Assembly: GCA_949293315.1 (NCBI GenBank)
Contig: CASFCH010000046.1
Span: 1 to 64,000 of the forward strand
Direction of reading: 5' to 3'
Length of the DNA stretch: 64,000 bases
Source of the DNA: an uncultured Oscillospiraceae bacterium
GTDB lineage: Bacteria; Bacillota; Clostridia; Oscillospirales; Acutalibacteraceae
Position numbers and translations under genes: made by a program. This document shows, in pieces, positions 63,963 through 64,000 of this stretch (its first letter is position 1; each line of letters opens with the position of its first letter). The notes under the pieces were generated by a model that did no database searches, had not been told where the DNA came from, and saw only the letters and a list, made by a program, of their open reading frames with translations.

Positions 63963-64000
63963 TTTCTGTGTTTTTAGATTTCTTTACATGATAAAATATT

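Overview
The window looks like a chromosomal segment of a gut-type, anaerobic Gram-positive bacterium of the class Clostridia (Bacillota, probably Oscillospirales/Ruminococcaceae). Pointers are strong GGAGG ribosome binding sites almost everywhere, the clostridial S10-spc-alpha gene order with zinc-type S14 and L36, single-chain glycyl-tRNA synthetase, a myo-inositol operon, and a cohesin/dockerin surface locus. No rRNA, tRNA or CRISPR array was seen. Naming the taxon is inference.

Layout. 0.3-5.3 kb: membrane-anchored VanY-type peptidase, glyS, ilvD and a NUDIX protein. 5.3-8.1 kb: an orphan Agr-type sensor kinase set between arrays of a palindromic repeat. 8.1-23.3 kb: 31 genes on the minus strand, rpsJ to rplQ, including secY, adk, map, infA and rpoA; a promoter (TTGCAT-17-TATGAT) and an attenuator-like hairpin precede rpsJ. 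23.9-25.9 kb: a lipoprotein nuclease/phosphatase and a PlsC acyltransferase. 26.3-35.4 kb: a LacI-type regulator followed by iolC, iolD, iolB, an iron alcohol dehydrogenase, iolG, iolE and iolJ, with a cluster of GCGTGC boxes at the promoter. 35.6-40.7 kb: ileS overlapping a NYN-domain gene, a small protein and a methyltransferase. 40.8-43.4 kb: GNAT, VTT membrane protein and GT8 glycosyltransferase. 44.0-50.5 kb: a LytTR response regulator, an Agr-type kinase and a REP-associated tyrosine transposase (RAYT) in one overlapping operon, followed by an ABC transporter operon. 50.7-54.5 kb: patatin, then a GPH symporter plus sulfatase. 54.7-64.0 kb: a more AT-rich island holding two giant surface-protein genes, bounded by debris of a TnpV gene, an IS3 transposase and a large serine recombinase.

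Two systems stand out. First, at 60143-63259 a membrane-anchored collagen-like stalk ends in a cohesin module, and 26 bp downstream a 1536-residue secreted protein carries a cohesin followed directly by a dockerin. Together they could form a wall-proximal, possibly self-polymerising, assembly unlike an enzyme cellulosome. Second, a REP/BIME-like repeat family (12 copies plus a remnant; GTAG head, 9-bp arms, two subtypes differing by a compensated base pair) shares the window with a RAYT gene that contains one repeat copy in frame. The repeats flank two sensor kinases whose catalytic halves are nearly identical while their membrane sensors have diverged, which suggests recombination or gene conversion.
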